A stretch of 64,000 nt of DNA from Caldilineaceae bacterium (GTDB taxonomy: Bacteria > Chloroflexota > Anaerolineae > Caldilineales > Caldilineaceae). Position numbers and translations under genes: made by a program. The notes under the pieces are model-generated. The model was not told the DNA's origin. It did not search any database and worked only from the letters and a program-made list of their open reading frames with translations. Position 1 is the stretch's first letter. Each line of letters opens with the position of its first letter. The DNA lies in contig JALHQH010000007.1 in the NCBI GenBank assembly GCA_022842065.1, positions 180,125 to 244,124 of the forward strand. Direction: 5' to 3'. This document shows positions 53,064-60,859 of the stretch, one piece after another.

Positions 53064-54077
53064 CTATTTAGGCAGTAACCCCGCCACCTTCACCGCCAGA
53101 TCAACCATGCGATTGGCGTAGCCCCACTCGTTGTCATACCAGGCAAAGACCTTGACCTGCGTGCCGTCGATCACCATGGTGGACTGGGCATCAACGATGG
53201 CGGAGCGGGGATCATTGAGATAATCCGAAGAGACTAGGGGGCGCTCCTCATAGCCAAGGATACCGGCTAGATCACCCGCGGCTGCGGTTTTAAAGAGTTC
53301 ATTCACTTCCGCCACCGAGGTGGCGCGTTTGACTTCGAAGACGGCGTCGGTCAGCGACGCATTGAGAAGCGGCACGCGCACCGCGACCCCATTAAGCTTG
53401 CCTTGCAGTTCGGGATAGATCATGGTGATGGCCGTGGCCGAGCCGGTTGAGGTGGGGATCAGGTTGAGCAGGACCGAGCGGGCGCGGCGCAGATCCTTGT
53501 GTGGGGCATCGACGATCACCTGCGTATTGGTCACATCGTGAATCGTCGTGATCAGGCCGTGGGCAATGCCGATCCCTTCGTGAATCACCTTCACCACCGG
53601 CGCTAGACAGTTCGTCGTACACGAAGCGGCGGTGATGATGTGATGCTCGTCGGGATTGTAGAGCGCATCGTTGCAGCCCATGACGATGTTGAGCACATCA
53701 TCCTTGACCGGTGCCGAGACAATCACCTTCTGCACGCCGTTGGCCAGATAGGGTTCCAAGGTTTGCCGGGTGCGGAATTTGCCGCTGCACTCCAACACAA
53801 TATCAACGCCTAACGTTGACCACGGTACCCCACTGGGATCTTTGCTTGTGCTGAAGGTGAGGGCTTGTTTACCAATCTGCAACTGGTCATCCGCAGGACG
53901 AATCTGGCGATCCCAACGGCCATGCACCGAATCAAATTCCAGTAGATGGGCCGCGCCTTCCAAGTTCATGCCTGGATCGTTAATATGCACAAAGTCAATC
54001 GCCGGCACAGCCCAGCCGGCGCGCAAGGCCAACCGCCCAATCCGGCCAAAACCGTTAATGCCGATGCGGATCGTCAT
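53064..54077 (-). CDS. ArsJ-associated glyceraldehyde-3-phosphate dehydrogenase
   Basis: 337 aa. NAD-binding [15 protein letters not shown] and catalytic Cys in [19 protein letters not shown] are intact, with the substrate loop [15 protein letters not shown]. With arsenate in place of phosphate it forms 1-arseno-3-phosphoglycerate for ArsJ. Context, not sequence, marks it as the arsenic-dedicated copy. It lies 115 bases before arsJ. Confidence 0.9.
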   Translation of the reverse strand: MTIRIGINGFGRIGRLALRAGWAVPAIDFVHINDPGMNLEGAAHLLEFDSVHGRWDRQIRPADDQLQIGKQALTFSTSKDPSGVPWSTLGVDIVLECSGKFRTRQTLEPYLANGVQKVIVSAPVKDDVLNIVMGCNDALYNPDEHHIITAASCTTNCLAPVVKVIHEGIGIAHGLITTIHDVTNTQVIVDAPHKDLRRARSVLLNLIPTSTGSATAITMIYPELQGKLNGVAVRVPLLNASLTDAVFEVKRATSVAEVNELFKTAAAGDLAGILGYEERPLVSSDYLNDPRSAIVDAQSTMVIDGTQVKVFAWYDNEWGYANRMVDLAVKVAGLLPK

Positions 54078-54102
54078 GTAAAGCTCCTGTGATGAGTGAA
54101 AG

Positions 54103-54143
54103 GTAAAACGTGATTCGTGATTCGTGCTTCATGCTGCGTGATG
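54103..54143. repeat. Short heptamer array (locus 5)
   Basis: GTAAAA then 7-mers CGTGATT x2, CGTGCTT, CATGCTG, CGTGATG, between arsC and the GAPDH gene. No inverted arm is seen. Confidence 0.65.
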
Positions 54144-54145
54144 GG

Positions 54146-54598
54146 TTAATTGCGCATGAGTTCGTTGCGGGCGGTCAGCCAAGTTTGAAGTTGCCCGTCG
54201 ATCTGGTCGCGTATGCTGCGGAATTTGGCGAGTTTGGCTTCGTCACTGCTTTCAAACGGAACAGGATCTTCAAAGTACCATTCGATGCGTTCGCCGCCGT
54301 TGTTAAGAAAGGCAGAGGGGCAATCAGCCTCAGTCCGTGCGCAGACGGTAAAGAGATAACCAAAATTGGTGCGCCCTAAATATTCGGTGACATCTTTACA
54401 GTGTTGTCCGGCAAGATCAAGCCCAACTTCGGCCATTACTTGAAAGGTGTAAGGGTTAATCGCCGTTTTGGGAGCCAACCCGGCGCTGTGAACTTCATAA
54501 CGGTCACCAGCATACTTTTTCATCAGTGCCTCAGCCATTTGACTGCGGGCCGTATTGCCGGTGCAGAGGAAGATTACTTTTGTCTTTGCGTTTGTCAT
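54146..54598 (-). CDS. arsC: Thioredoxin-coupled arsenate reductase
   Basis: 150 aa low-molecular-weight-phosphatase fold that reduces arsenate to arsenite. The P-loop is FLCTGNTARSQMAEAL with the first Cys; the relay pair lies in FTVCARTEADCP. The DP motif is YFEDPVPF. It is a second ArsC-type domain in the island, distinct from the one fused to ArsR upstream. A 20-bp hairpin (54619-54683) lies between them. Confidence 0.9.
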   Translation of the reverse strand: MTNAKTKVIFLCTGNTARSQMAEALMKKYAGDRYEVHSAGLAPKTAINPYTFQVMAEVGLDLAGQHCKDVTEYLGRTNFGYLFTVCARTEADCPSAFLNNGGERIEWYFEDPVPFESSDEAKLAKFRSIRDQIDGQLQTWLTARNELMRN

Positions 54599-54618
54599 GA
54601 TTACCTCTTGTTGATTAC

Positions 54619-54683
54619 ATAGGACTTACGCAGTGCCCGGCGGCTGAGCGTGTCGAAGCCAGAGGGCACTGCGTAAGTCCTAT
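54619..54683. terminator. 20-bp hairpin
   Basis: Exact arms 54619-54638 and 54664-54683 around a 25-base loop. It lies between the arsR-arsC fusion and arsC. Confidence 0.7.
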
Positions 54684-54705
54684 CACAGCAGTTGTTTAAC
54701 TAATT

Positions 54706-55470
54706 TTACTGGGATCTTTGTCCTGCGTTGGCGAAGGTCAGTAGCAAATAGTTGATACGTGTGCGCAGCGTCTGTGCGGTCGCCTGGAAAACGGCTGCGG
54801 CCTGGTCGGGGGTGGCCGCGAGCGGATCGGGAATACTCCAGTGGATCTGCTGCGGATCATCGGGGAAGATCGGGCACTGTTCGCGCACCCGGTCACAGAC
54901 GGTGACAATCAGATCAAAGTGCTGCCCCCGAAACTCATCGAGATGTTTGGCGCGCTGCCCGCTGATATCAATGCCCAATGCCGCCATTGTCTGGATCGCC
55001 AGCGGCTGCACCAGGGCCGGCTCATCCCCGGCGCTAAAGGCTTCGATCGCGCCGCCGCTGAGCTGCCGCAACAACCCTTCCGCCATCTGGGAACGGGCAC
55101 TGTTATGCGTACAGAGAAAAAGGATACGCTGCGGTGCGACCGGCGTTGGTGCAATGCTGAGCTGCGGTTGGCCAAGGAGCGGATGCAACTGCGCACCGCT
55201 CTGTTGATAGTGCGCAGCAAGTTGCGCCAGATCTAAGCTATAGTAGACATCGCGACCGTCGGCACTGCTACGGCGCTCGGTCACCAACTGGTGATCGCGC
55301 AACTGCTTGAGGTGGTAGGAAACGAGATTCATTGGGCGGTTCACCAATTCGACCAACTCTTGCACGCGATGATCACTGCGCGCCAGGACGACCAACAACT
55401 GCCACCGCAACTCGTGGGCGAGTAGTTTGAGAAAATCTGGGGGTGTAGTTACGAATGGGCCAGCTGTCAC
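54706..55470 (-). CDS. ArsR-ArsC fusion protein
   Basis: 254 aa. The N-terminal ArsR-type winged helix (about 8-90) has LLAHELRWQLLVVLARSD, the recognition helix in NRPMNLVSYHLKQL and wing DGRDVYYSLDL. After a linker comes an arsenate-reductase domain (about 113-245) with P-loop ILFLCTHNSARSQMAEGLL and VTVCDRVREQCP. The DNA-binding half has no cysteine, so the usual arsenite-binding site of ArsR is absent. The GTG start at 55470 is used. It is divergent from bcp; repeated ATTAG words just upstream may be its operator. Confidence 0.88.
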   Translation of the reverse strand: MTAGPFVTTPPDFLKLLAHELRWQLLVVLARSDHRVQELVELVNRPMNLVSYHLKQLRDHQLVTERRSSADGRDVYYSLDLAQLAAHYQQSGAQLHPLLGQPQLSIAPTPVAPQRILFLCTHNSARSQMAEGLLRQLSGGAIEAFSAGDEPALVQPLAIQTMAALGIDISGQRAKHLDEFRGQHFDLIVTVCDRVREQCPIFPDDPQQIHWSIPDPLAATPDQAAAVFQATAQTLRTRINYLLLTFANAGQRSQ

Positions 55471-55484
55471 GATTAATATAATCC

Positions 55485-55525
55485 TAATTGATTCAATCTA
55501 ATTTGAACTAATCTAAGAATATCAT
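55485..55525. promoter_or_regulatory. Candidate operator of the ArsR-ArsC fusion
   Basis: On the minus strand TTAGATTAG, TTCAAATTAG and ATTGAATCAATTAG form repeated and partly inverted ATTAG/TTGAA words directly before the GTG start. ArsR-family repressors bind AT-rich dyads of this type. The rest of 55526-55739 shows no further feature I can support. Confidence 0.45.
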
Positions 55526-55739
55526 TACGCTGCTGCGCTGTCAAGCCGGAAATTTGATAGATCGATAGAGCTACACTAGTTGAAGTTCTGTCCGTTGATC
55601 GGCTACAATAGATTCAGCAATGCAGCTTGCCTCTAAACTGCGGTTGCTTGGAAAACGTGACGCGGCGCCAGTGCCAAGGCTCAATGCAACATGTATATTC
55701 AACCCGAGCCGCGTCTAATCTTTTAGGAGAGACAAAGTT

Positions 55740-56180
55740 ATGGCTTTAGCAGTAGGAACACAAGCACCGACGTTTAACGTCAAAGATACCAATGGCAACA
55801 ATGTTGCGTTAAGTGATTTTAAGGGGAAGACGGTGGTCTTGTACTTCTACCCCAAGGATGACACCCCCGGCTGCACCAAACAGGCTTGTAGTTTTCGGGA
55901 TGCCAGTGAGGAGTACAAAGCGAAAAATATTGTTGTCCTCGGCGTCAGCGTGGACGATGAAGCGTCGCATGTGGCCTTTACGCAAAAATATGGGCTGACC
56001 TTTCCGCTGCTGGCCGACACCGACAAGACCTTGGTGAAGGCGTATGATGTCGATAATGGGGCGTACGCCAAACGTGTGACCTACATGATTGATGGCGACG
56101 GCAAAATTATTCATGTCGACGACAGTGTGAATACCGTCACCCACGCCAGCGATCTGCTGAATGTCTTGGGTTTGGCCTAG
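55740..56180 (+). CDS. bcp: Thiol peroxidase (Bcp/PrxQ type)
   Basis: 146 aa peroxiredoxin. Peroxidatic Cys in KDDTPGCTKQACSFRDAS with a second Cys five residues on, as in PrxQ proteins with an intramolecular disulfide. A GGAGAG site precedes the ATG. The only rightward gene of the island; it may protect against arsenic-induced peroxide. Confidence 0.92.
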   Translation: MALAVGTQAPTFNVKDTNGNNVALSDFKGKTVVLYFYPKDDTPGCTKQACSFRDASEEYKAKNIVVLGVSVDDEASHVAFTQKYGLTFPLLADTDKTLVKAYDVDNGAYAKRVTYMIDGDGKIIHVDDSVNTVTHASDLLNVLGLA

Positions 56181-56211
56181 CACCAGCCCGGTCATTTTAG
56201 AAAAATTGCAT

Positions 56212-56248
56212 AAAAAAGAGCCGCAGCATCACGCTGCGGCTCTTTTTT
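56212..56248. terminator. Bidirectional intrinsic terminator
   Basis: A6-GAGCCGCAGC-ATCAC-GCTGCGGCTC-T6, between the converging bcp and acr3 genes. Runs of A and T on both sides suit both directions. Confidence 0.9.
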
Positions 56249-56266
56249 GCTGTCCTGCCCGCTGCC

Positions 56267-57379
56267 CTAAACGGTAACGGGATCGGCCACCGGAAATTTA
56301 TCCCTGGTGGCATTAGCAAAGCGCACGAGTAGCAGCATCACCGGCACCTCCACCAGCACACCGACCACGGTCGCCAAAGCCGCCCCCGAATTTAGCCCAA
56401 AGAGCACAATCGCCGTGGCAACGGCCAGTTCAAAGAAGTTACTGGCGCCGATCATCGCGGCCGGGGCCGCGACCGCGTGATTGAGCCGCCAAAGCCGGGC
56501 CCAGCCATAGGCCAGGGCAAAGATAAAGACGGTCTGGATAATCAACGGCACCGCGATCAGCGCAATGTGGAAAGGATTGTTGAGAATCACTTCGCCCTGA
56601 AACGAGAAGAGCAAAATCAGCGTCAACAGCAGGCCGATGGTGGTCAACGGGCTAAGGCGCTTGAGAAAGACTTCTGTAAACCACACAAGCCCCTTGCGGC
56701 GAATCAGATAGACGCGCGAGAGATAACCGAAGAGCAACGGCACCACAATGTAGAGCAGGACGGAGAGCAGCACCGTGTCGTAGGGCACGGTAATCGCGCT
56801 GATGCCCAGCAAGAGCAAAACAATCGGCGCAAAGGCCACCAGCATAATCAGATCATTCACCGCCACCTGCACCAGCGTATAGGCGGCATCGCCCCGCGTG
56901 AGATAGCTCCAGACAAAGACCATTGCCGTACAGGGCGCGGCCCCCAGGAGAATCGCCCCGGCCAGATATTCCGTTGCCAGATCGGCTGGAATCCATGCCA
57001 CAAAGATGATGCGAAAGAAGAGCCAGGCTATCAGGAACATGGTAAAAGGCTTGATCAACCAATTGACGGTTAAGGTGATAATAAGCCCTTTGGGCTGCCG
57101 CCCGGCGCGCAGGATGCTGGAAAAGTCGATCTGCACCATCATGGGGTAGATCATAAACCAGATCAGTATCGCCACCGGGATCGAGACGCTGGCATATTCA
57201 AAGCGGCTCAACACTTCCGGCACAACCGGTGCCAACTGACCAAGTGCCACGCCGGCCACAATGCAGAGCGCCACCCATAGCGAGAGATAGCGGCCAAAGA
57301 AATCAAGCCCGCCCCCCTGCTTTTCGACGGCGGCCGCGGCCCCCATAGTGTTTTCTCCAGAGGTTGTCGTATGCGTCAT
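56267..57379 (-). CDS. acr3: Arsenite efflux permease, ACR3 family
   Basis: 370 aa with ten membrane helices. The hallmark As(III)-binding Cys lies in GAAPCTAMVFVWSYLTRGD; FMIYPMMVQIDFSSILRA and AAMIGASNFFELAVATAI are family segments. The start at 57379 follows GGAGAGG. It exports arsenite made by the ArsC domains. A 165-bp dispersed repeat lies upstream. Confidence 0.93.
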   Translation of the reverse strand: MTHTTTSGENTMGAAAAVEKQGGGLDFFGRYLSLWVALCIVAGVALGQLAPVVPEVLSRFEYASVSIPVAILIWFMIYPMMVQIDFSSILRAGRQPKGLIITLTVNWLIKPFTMFLIAWLFFRIIFVAWIPADLATEYLAGAILLGAAPCTAMVFVWSYLTRGDAAYTLVQVAVNDLIMLVAFAPIVLLLLGISAITVPYDTVLLSVLLYIVVPLLFGYLSRVYLIRRKGLVWFTEVFLKRLSPLTTIGLLLTLILLFSFQGEVILNNPFHIALIAVPLIIQTVFIFALAYGWARLWRLNHAVAAPAAMIGASNFFELAVATAIVLFGLNSGAALATVVGVLVEVPVMLLLVRFANATRDKFPVADPVTV

Positions 57380-57430
57380 GAAATTGTCCTCTCCTACGAT
57401 GCTGTTTGCATTATGGTTCAATGGGAACTT

Positions 57431-57595
57431 AGGCGGTTGCCATCCCGCCCGCCGGCAACGCGCCCAGTGGGCACCCAGGCTCCCCAACAACGCCGGGTAC
57501 CCCCCTCCCTTAGCCGGGTTTACCCGGCGTTGTTAAGTAGCCCTGCGGCTTTAGCCCAGGGCGATCTTGTCAACCCCCGGCATCCCCGTTGCGCC
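57431..57595. repeat. 165-bp dispersed repeat, copy B
   Basis: Similar throughout to 43615-43780, including the hairpin CAACAACGCCGGGTA ... TACCCGGCGTTGTT. It ends 4 bases before the stop of the leftward thioredoxin gene. Confidence 0.8.
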
Positions 57596-57599
57596 TGAA

Positions 57600-57839
57600 C
57601 TATTGCGCCTGCTGAATCAACTGGATCATCTGCGGCTTGGTCGGCACCCCGCCGCTGCCCACCACCTTCTCGTTGATCACAATGCCCGGCGTACTCATAA
57701 CGCCATAGCCCATAATCGTCGGGATATCGGTCACTTCCACCACCGTCGCATCCAATTTCAATTCTTTGATCACATCGGCGACCAACGCTTTGGTCTGTTT
57801 ACACTTGGCACAGCCGGTACCTAAAACTTTGATTTCCAT
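57600..57839 (-). CDS. Thioredoxin-like small disulfide protein
   Basis: 79 aa glutaredoxin/thioredoxin-like fold with active site GTGCAKCKQT near the N terminus and cis-Pro in MSTPGIVINEKVV. It matches the redox-active disulfide protein family often next to DUF318 permeases in ars clusters. It may recycle ArsC or the permease. AGGA precedes the ATG. Confidence 0.85.
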   Translation of the reverse strand: MEIKVLGTGCAKCKQTKALVADVIKELKLDATVVEVTDIPTIMGYGVMSTPGIVINEKVVGSGGVPTKPQMIQLIQQAQ

Positions 57840-57858
57840 AAAAATCCTCCACTAATGT

Positions 57859-57912
57859 TAATGCTCGTTGCGGCGCTCTGCGTCGCAATGCCGCTTGGAC
57901 GCGCCGCGTCCT
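57859..57912 (-). repeat. Two-hairpin element, inverted copy 4
   Basis: On the minus strand: GGACGC-GGC-GCGTCC, spacer, GCATT, GCGACGC-AGA-GCGCCGC, AACGAGCAT. It matches 3229-3282, more than 54 kb away, in reverse orientation. Confidence 0.75.
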
Positions 57913-57918
57913 TTGATC

Positions 57919-59016
57919 TTAAATCACCAAATTAAACAAATACCCAGTCAACACAATCCCTACCGCGACCACCCCCACAAAGATCGCAATCAGCCGTGGT
58001 TTCAACACCCGCCGCAAAATGATCATCTCCGGCAGGCTGAGCGCCACGACACTCATCATAAAGGCGAGCACGGTACCCAACGCCGCGCCCTTTTCCATCA
58101 AGGCGTGAACCACTGGAATAATCCCGGCGGCGTTGGCATACATCGGCACGCCAATCACGACGCCCAAGGGTACACTCCACCACGCCTCTTTACCCAAAAT
58201 GCCGGCCAGGGCATCAGCGGGGATATAGCCATGAATCCCGGCCCCCACCGCAATGCCAATCACCACATAGAGCCACACTTTGCTGACAATTTCCCCTGTG
58301 CTGTGCCAGGCAGTGGTAAAGCGTTCTACCCAGGAAAGTGTTGCCCCGGTCTCGCCCTGTTGCCCCACCTTGATCTGCCAGACAAAATCTTCAACGCCCT
58401 GTTCTATGTGGGGAATCCGCCCGATGACCATGCCGGCGATAATCGCAATGACGAGGCCCGTGCTCATGTAGAGCGCCGCAACTTGCCAGCCAAACAGGCC
58501 AAAGAGCATCACCAGTGCGATCTCATTCACCATGGGCGCCGCAATGAGATAGGAGAAAGTCACGCCCAGCGGAATGCCACTTTCGACAAAGCCGATAAAT
58601 AGCGGCACCGCCGAGCAGGAGCAGAACGGTGTCACCACGCCCAGCAAGGCCGCCAAGACATTGCCAATGCCCTGGCGTTTGCCGCCGAGCAGTTGCCGCG
58701 TGCGCTCGACGCTAAAAAAGGTGCGAGCCGTAGAGACGACAAAGATCATGCCGCTCAGCAGCAGTAAAATCTTTGGTACATCATAGAGGAAAAAGGCGAC
58801 GGCTTCACCCAAATGTGAGTCAGGGGTAAGGCCAATCAACCTATAGGTGAGCCAGTCGGCCACGCCCAGTAAATTCTGCCAGGCAATCCACCAAACAACG
58901 GCGACCGCCAGGACTACCCCCCACGCCTGCCAACTTTTGCTACGCTGCGGCGTCGGTGTCAGCGGCTGCGGGGTTGACGATTGCTCCGGTTGTGTAAAGA
59001 CAAATCCTTCGGCCAT
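57919..59016 (-). CDS. DUF318-family permease (ArsP-like)
   Basis: 365 aa with about eight membrane helices. The family motif TPFCSCSAVPLFIGFVESG, with two cysteines, and SYLIAAPMVNEIALVMLFGL are clear. ArsP exporters of trivalent organoarsenicals belong here, but many family members have no known substrate. The start at 59016 follows AAGGAA. It lies between arsR and the thioredoxin gene, in an operon-like order. Confidence 0.85.
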   Translation of the reverse strand: MAEGFVFTQPEQSSTPQPLTPTPQRSKSWQAWGVVLAVAVVWWIAWQNLLGVADWLTYRLIGLTPDSHLGEAVAFFLYDVPKILLLLSGMIFVVSTARTFFSVERTRQLLGGKRQGIGNVLAALLGVVTPFCSCSAVPLFIGFVESGIPLGVTFSYLIAAPMVNEIALVMLFGLFGWQVAALYMSTGLVIAIIAGMVIGRIPHIEQGVEDFVWQIKVGQQGETGATLSWVERFTTAWHSTGEIVSKVWLYVVIGIAVGAGIHGYIPADALAGILGKEAWWSVPLGVVIGVPMYANAAGIIPVVHALMEKGAALGTVLAFMMSVVALSLPEMIILRRVLKPRLIAIFVGVVAVGIVLTGYLFNLVI

Positions 59017-59100
59017 GATAGCTTTCCTTCTGATTAAATCGATTTCCATGAATATGCAATTTAATGCATGTGTCTGATAAAATTTTGGGGCTTACGTAAT

Positions 59101-59170
59101 CATGTGACTAGCTGGTCCGTGACCAGCGGCTGAGACCTCTACCGCTGGTCACGGACCAGCTAGTCACATG
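59101..59170. terminator. Perfect 29-bp hairpin
   Basis: Exact arms 59101-59129 and 59142-59170 around a 12-base loop. Between arsR and the permease gene, it may attenuate read-through from the arsR promoter. Confidence 0.75.
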
Positions 59171-59206
59171 GCGGCACAACGACCAATTTAGCAATTGTCG
59201 TCGTAC

Positions 59207-59590
59207 TTAAGCCATGGTCAATTCCAGCGTAATCACCTCGTCACTACATTTGGGACAGGGACAGGCGATCACCTGCTTGTGGGCAGCCATTGTTGGATCT
59301 TCACCCGTGGCCGCGCCAAGCACTTGATCAAGCCAGCGCATCACTTCTGAATCGACCAACCGATAGTAGACATTCTGCCCCTCTTTTTCATCCACAATCA
59401 AGCCGGCCTGACGCAAAAAACGCAACTGTTGTGACACATAGGGCTGCGGCTTACCCAGTAGGGCCTCTAGATGACAGACACATTCCGCATCGCGGCGCAA
59501 GACATCGAGGATGCGTAGGCGCTCGGGATGGGCCAGTAACTTCAGGCGGCTGCTGAGGGACTCATAATCTGGTAGTGGTTGGGTTTTCAT
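59207..59590 (-). CDS. arsR: ArsR/SmtB-family repressor
   Basis: 127 aa winged helix. The metalloid site CVC is present in DAECVCHLEALLGKPQPYVS at the start of the recognition helix-turn-helix, and a second Cys-rich tail CPCPKC lies near the C terminus. It likely represses its own promoter and the permease/thioredoxin/acr3 set and releases on arsenite. Confidence 0.92.
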   Translation of the reverse strand: MKTQPLPDYESLSSRLKLLAHPERLRILDVLRRDAECVCHLEALLGKPQPYVSQQLRFLRQAGLIVDEKEGQNVYYRLVDSEVMRWLDQVLGAATGEDPTMAAHKQVIACPCPKCSDEVITLELTMA

Positions 59591-59671
59591 ACCGTTGTCG
59601 CCATTTTACGATTGACTTCACAGTTAACTAAATTCACATTCCGTTTTCGATATATATAAGAACATGCATGT

Positions 59672-59700
59672 ATCCTACACCCGATGATGATGCTTGTCAA
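59672..59700 (-). promoter_or_regulatory. Promoter of arsR
   Basis: On the minus strand TTGACA (59700-59695), a 17-base spacer, then TAGGAT (59677-59672). A palindrome ACATGCATGT (59661-59670) lies near the transcription start and could be the operator. The leader to the ATG at 59590 is about 75 bases. Confidence 0.7.
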
Positions 59701-59764
59701 GCCATGTAGTAATTTATGTTTGAAGCAGCGCTTGATTGTGCGGGCGAACCGCCGGACAATCCAC

Positions 59765-60628
59765 CTAATCGATGGTAACGCCGTTTTCCGCGGCAATCTG
59801 TCGGATATTGGCAACCGCCTGCGGGATCTGCGCCAGAGCGAGATGTTCGATCAGGCCATAGCCGGCCGGATAGAGCGCGTCAAAGCGGCGAAGCACCAAC
59901 GCCAGATCCAATTCCCCTTCACCGGGCACTTCTTGATCAATGTGCAGCACAAGCCCATTCGAGACTTTAAGGTCTTTGAGATGCGCAAGCGGTGCAATTG
60001 GCCCCATCACATCAAAGATATGGTTAACCCACTCAGTGCTGTGGTAGACCTGTTGCAAACATTGGAAGTGATTAACGGCATCCATGATCAGCCGCAGGTG
60101 GTTGGAGCCGACCGCTTCGATGATCGCACGACATTTTTCCGGTGGGTCCATCACTGAGACGGCGTGGGTCTCCAAGGCCAGCAAGACGCCTTCCTGTTCC
60201 GCCTTCTGGGCAAGCGGCTTCAGCGTTTCCACCAGGCGCGCGGTATTTTCCGGGCGATGGTTGTCGCGGTGTGGTGCCCACGGTCCGGCCGGGTTCAGAC
60301 CACCGGGTCGCAGCAGAAACGCTTGCGCGCACAGTTGTGCGGCGATCTCGGTGCCGCGATTGATCTTCGTCATGGCGCGTTCACGGATTGCCCTCTCCGG
60401 ATGAAAAAGACATTCATTATAGGTAATCGCAAATTGCGCCAGATCAAGCCCTTCGCCGGCCATCAACTGGTGATAGTGGCGGCAATCCGCGGTGGTAATG
60501 TCAAAAATATCATCACCGTTCAGATGAAAGCCAAAGCCCGTGAAGGTCAAAGCACGAATCGCAGCCATCTGTGTTTTGGTAAAGGTCCGAAAATCACCAG
60601 GCAGCATCCCAACAATCCCGAGTCTCAT
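59765..60628 (-). CDS. Sugar phosphate isomerase/epimerase (xylose-isomerase-like TIM barrel)
   Basis: 287 aa AP-endonuclease-2 superfamily barrel. Metal-site residues are suggested by LLALETHAVSVMD, LIMDAVNHFQC, LAHLKDLKVSNG and the final GYGLIEHLA. It opens MRLGIVGMLPGDFRTF. Substrate unknown; catabolic sugar or inositol-type epimerases have this form. It stands alone between arsR and the repeat protein. Confidence 0.8.
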   Translation of the reverse strand: MRLGIVGMLPGDFRTFTKTQMAAIRALTFTGFGFHLNGDDIFDITTADCRHYHQLMAGEGLDLAQFAITYNECLFHPERAIRERAMTKINRGTEIAAQLCAQAFLLRPGGLNPAGPWAPHRDNHRPENTARLVETLKPLAQKAEQEGVLLALETHAVSVMDPPEKCRAIIEAVGSNHLRLIMDAVNHFQCLQQVYHSTEWVNHIFDVMGPIAPLAHLKDLKVSNGLVLHIDQEVPGEGELDLALVLRRFDALYPAGYGLIEHLALAQIPQAVANIRQIAAENGVTID

Positions 60629-60643
60629 TCATTTCTCCCTTGA

Positions 60644-60859
60644 TTTCGCGATAGTCATTTAGTGCTTGTTACAACTTACAATATTACATTGGACGCAGCC
60701 AGGCACATAATTTAGCGTCGGTATATTATAAAAGGAGGGTGCTATCGTTAAAAAAGGGACACTATCGTTATAGAAGTCCAATGGTTACGGAATGGTTAGT
60801 TTAGGAGACACGGGGACATGAGCCCGTGTCTCCTTAGCTCGTGTCTCCGTATCTCCTTA
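60644..60859. other. Gene-free stretch with terminator
   Basis: A hairpin GGAGACACGGG / CCCGTGTCTCC (60804-60833) lies beyond the stop of the leftward repeat-protein gene. Upstream, GCTATCGTTA and ACTATCGTTA form a direct repeat (60740-60775) before the epimerase gene. Confidence 0.55.

Noticed and set aside
57868..58602. A 244-codon plus-strand frame opposite the DUF318 permease
   Set aside because: Antisense shadow of a clear membrane protein gene.
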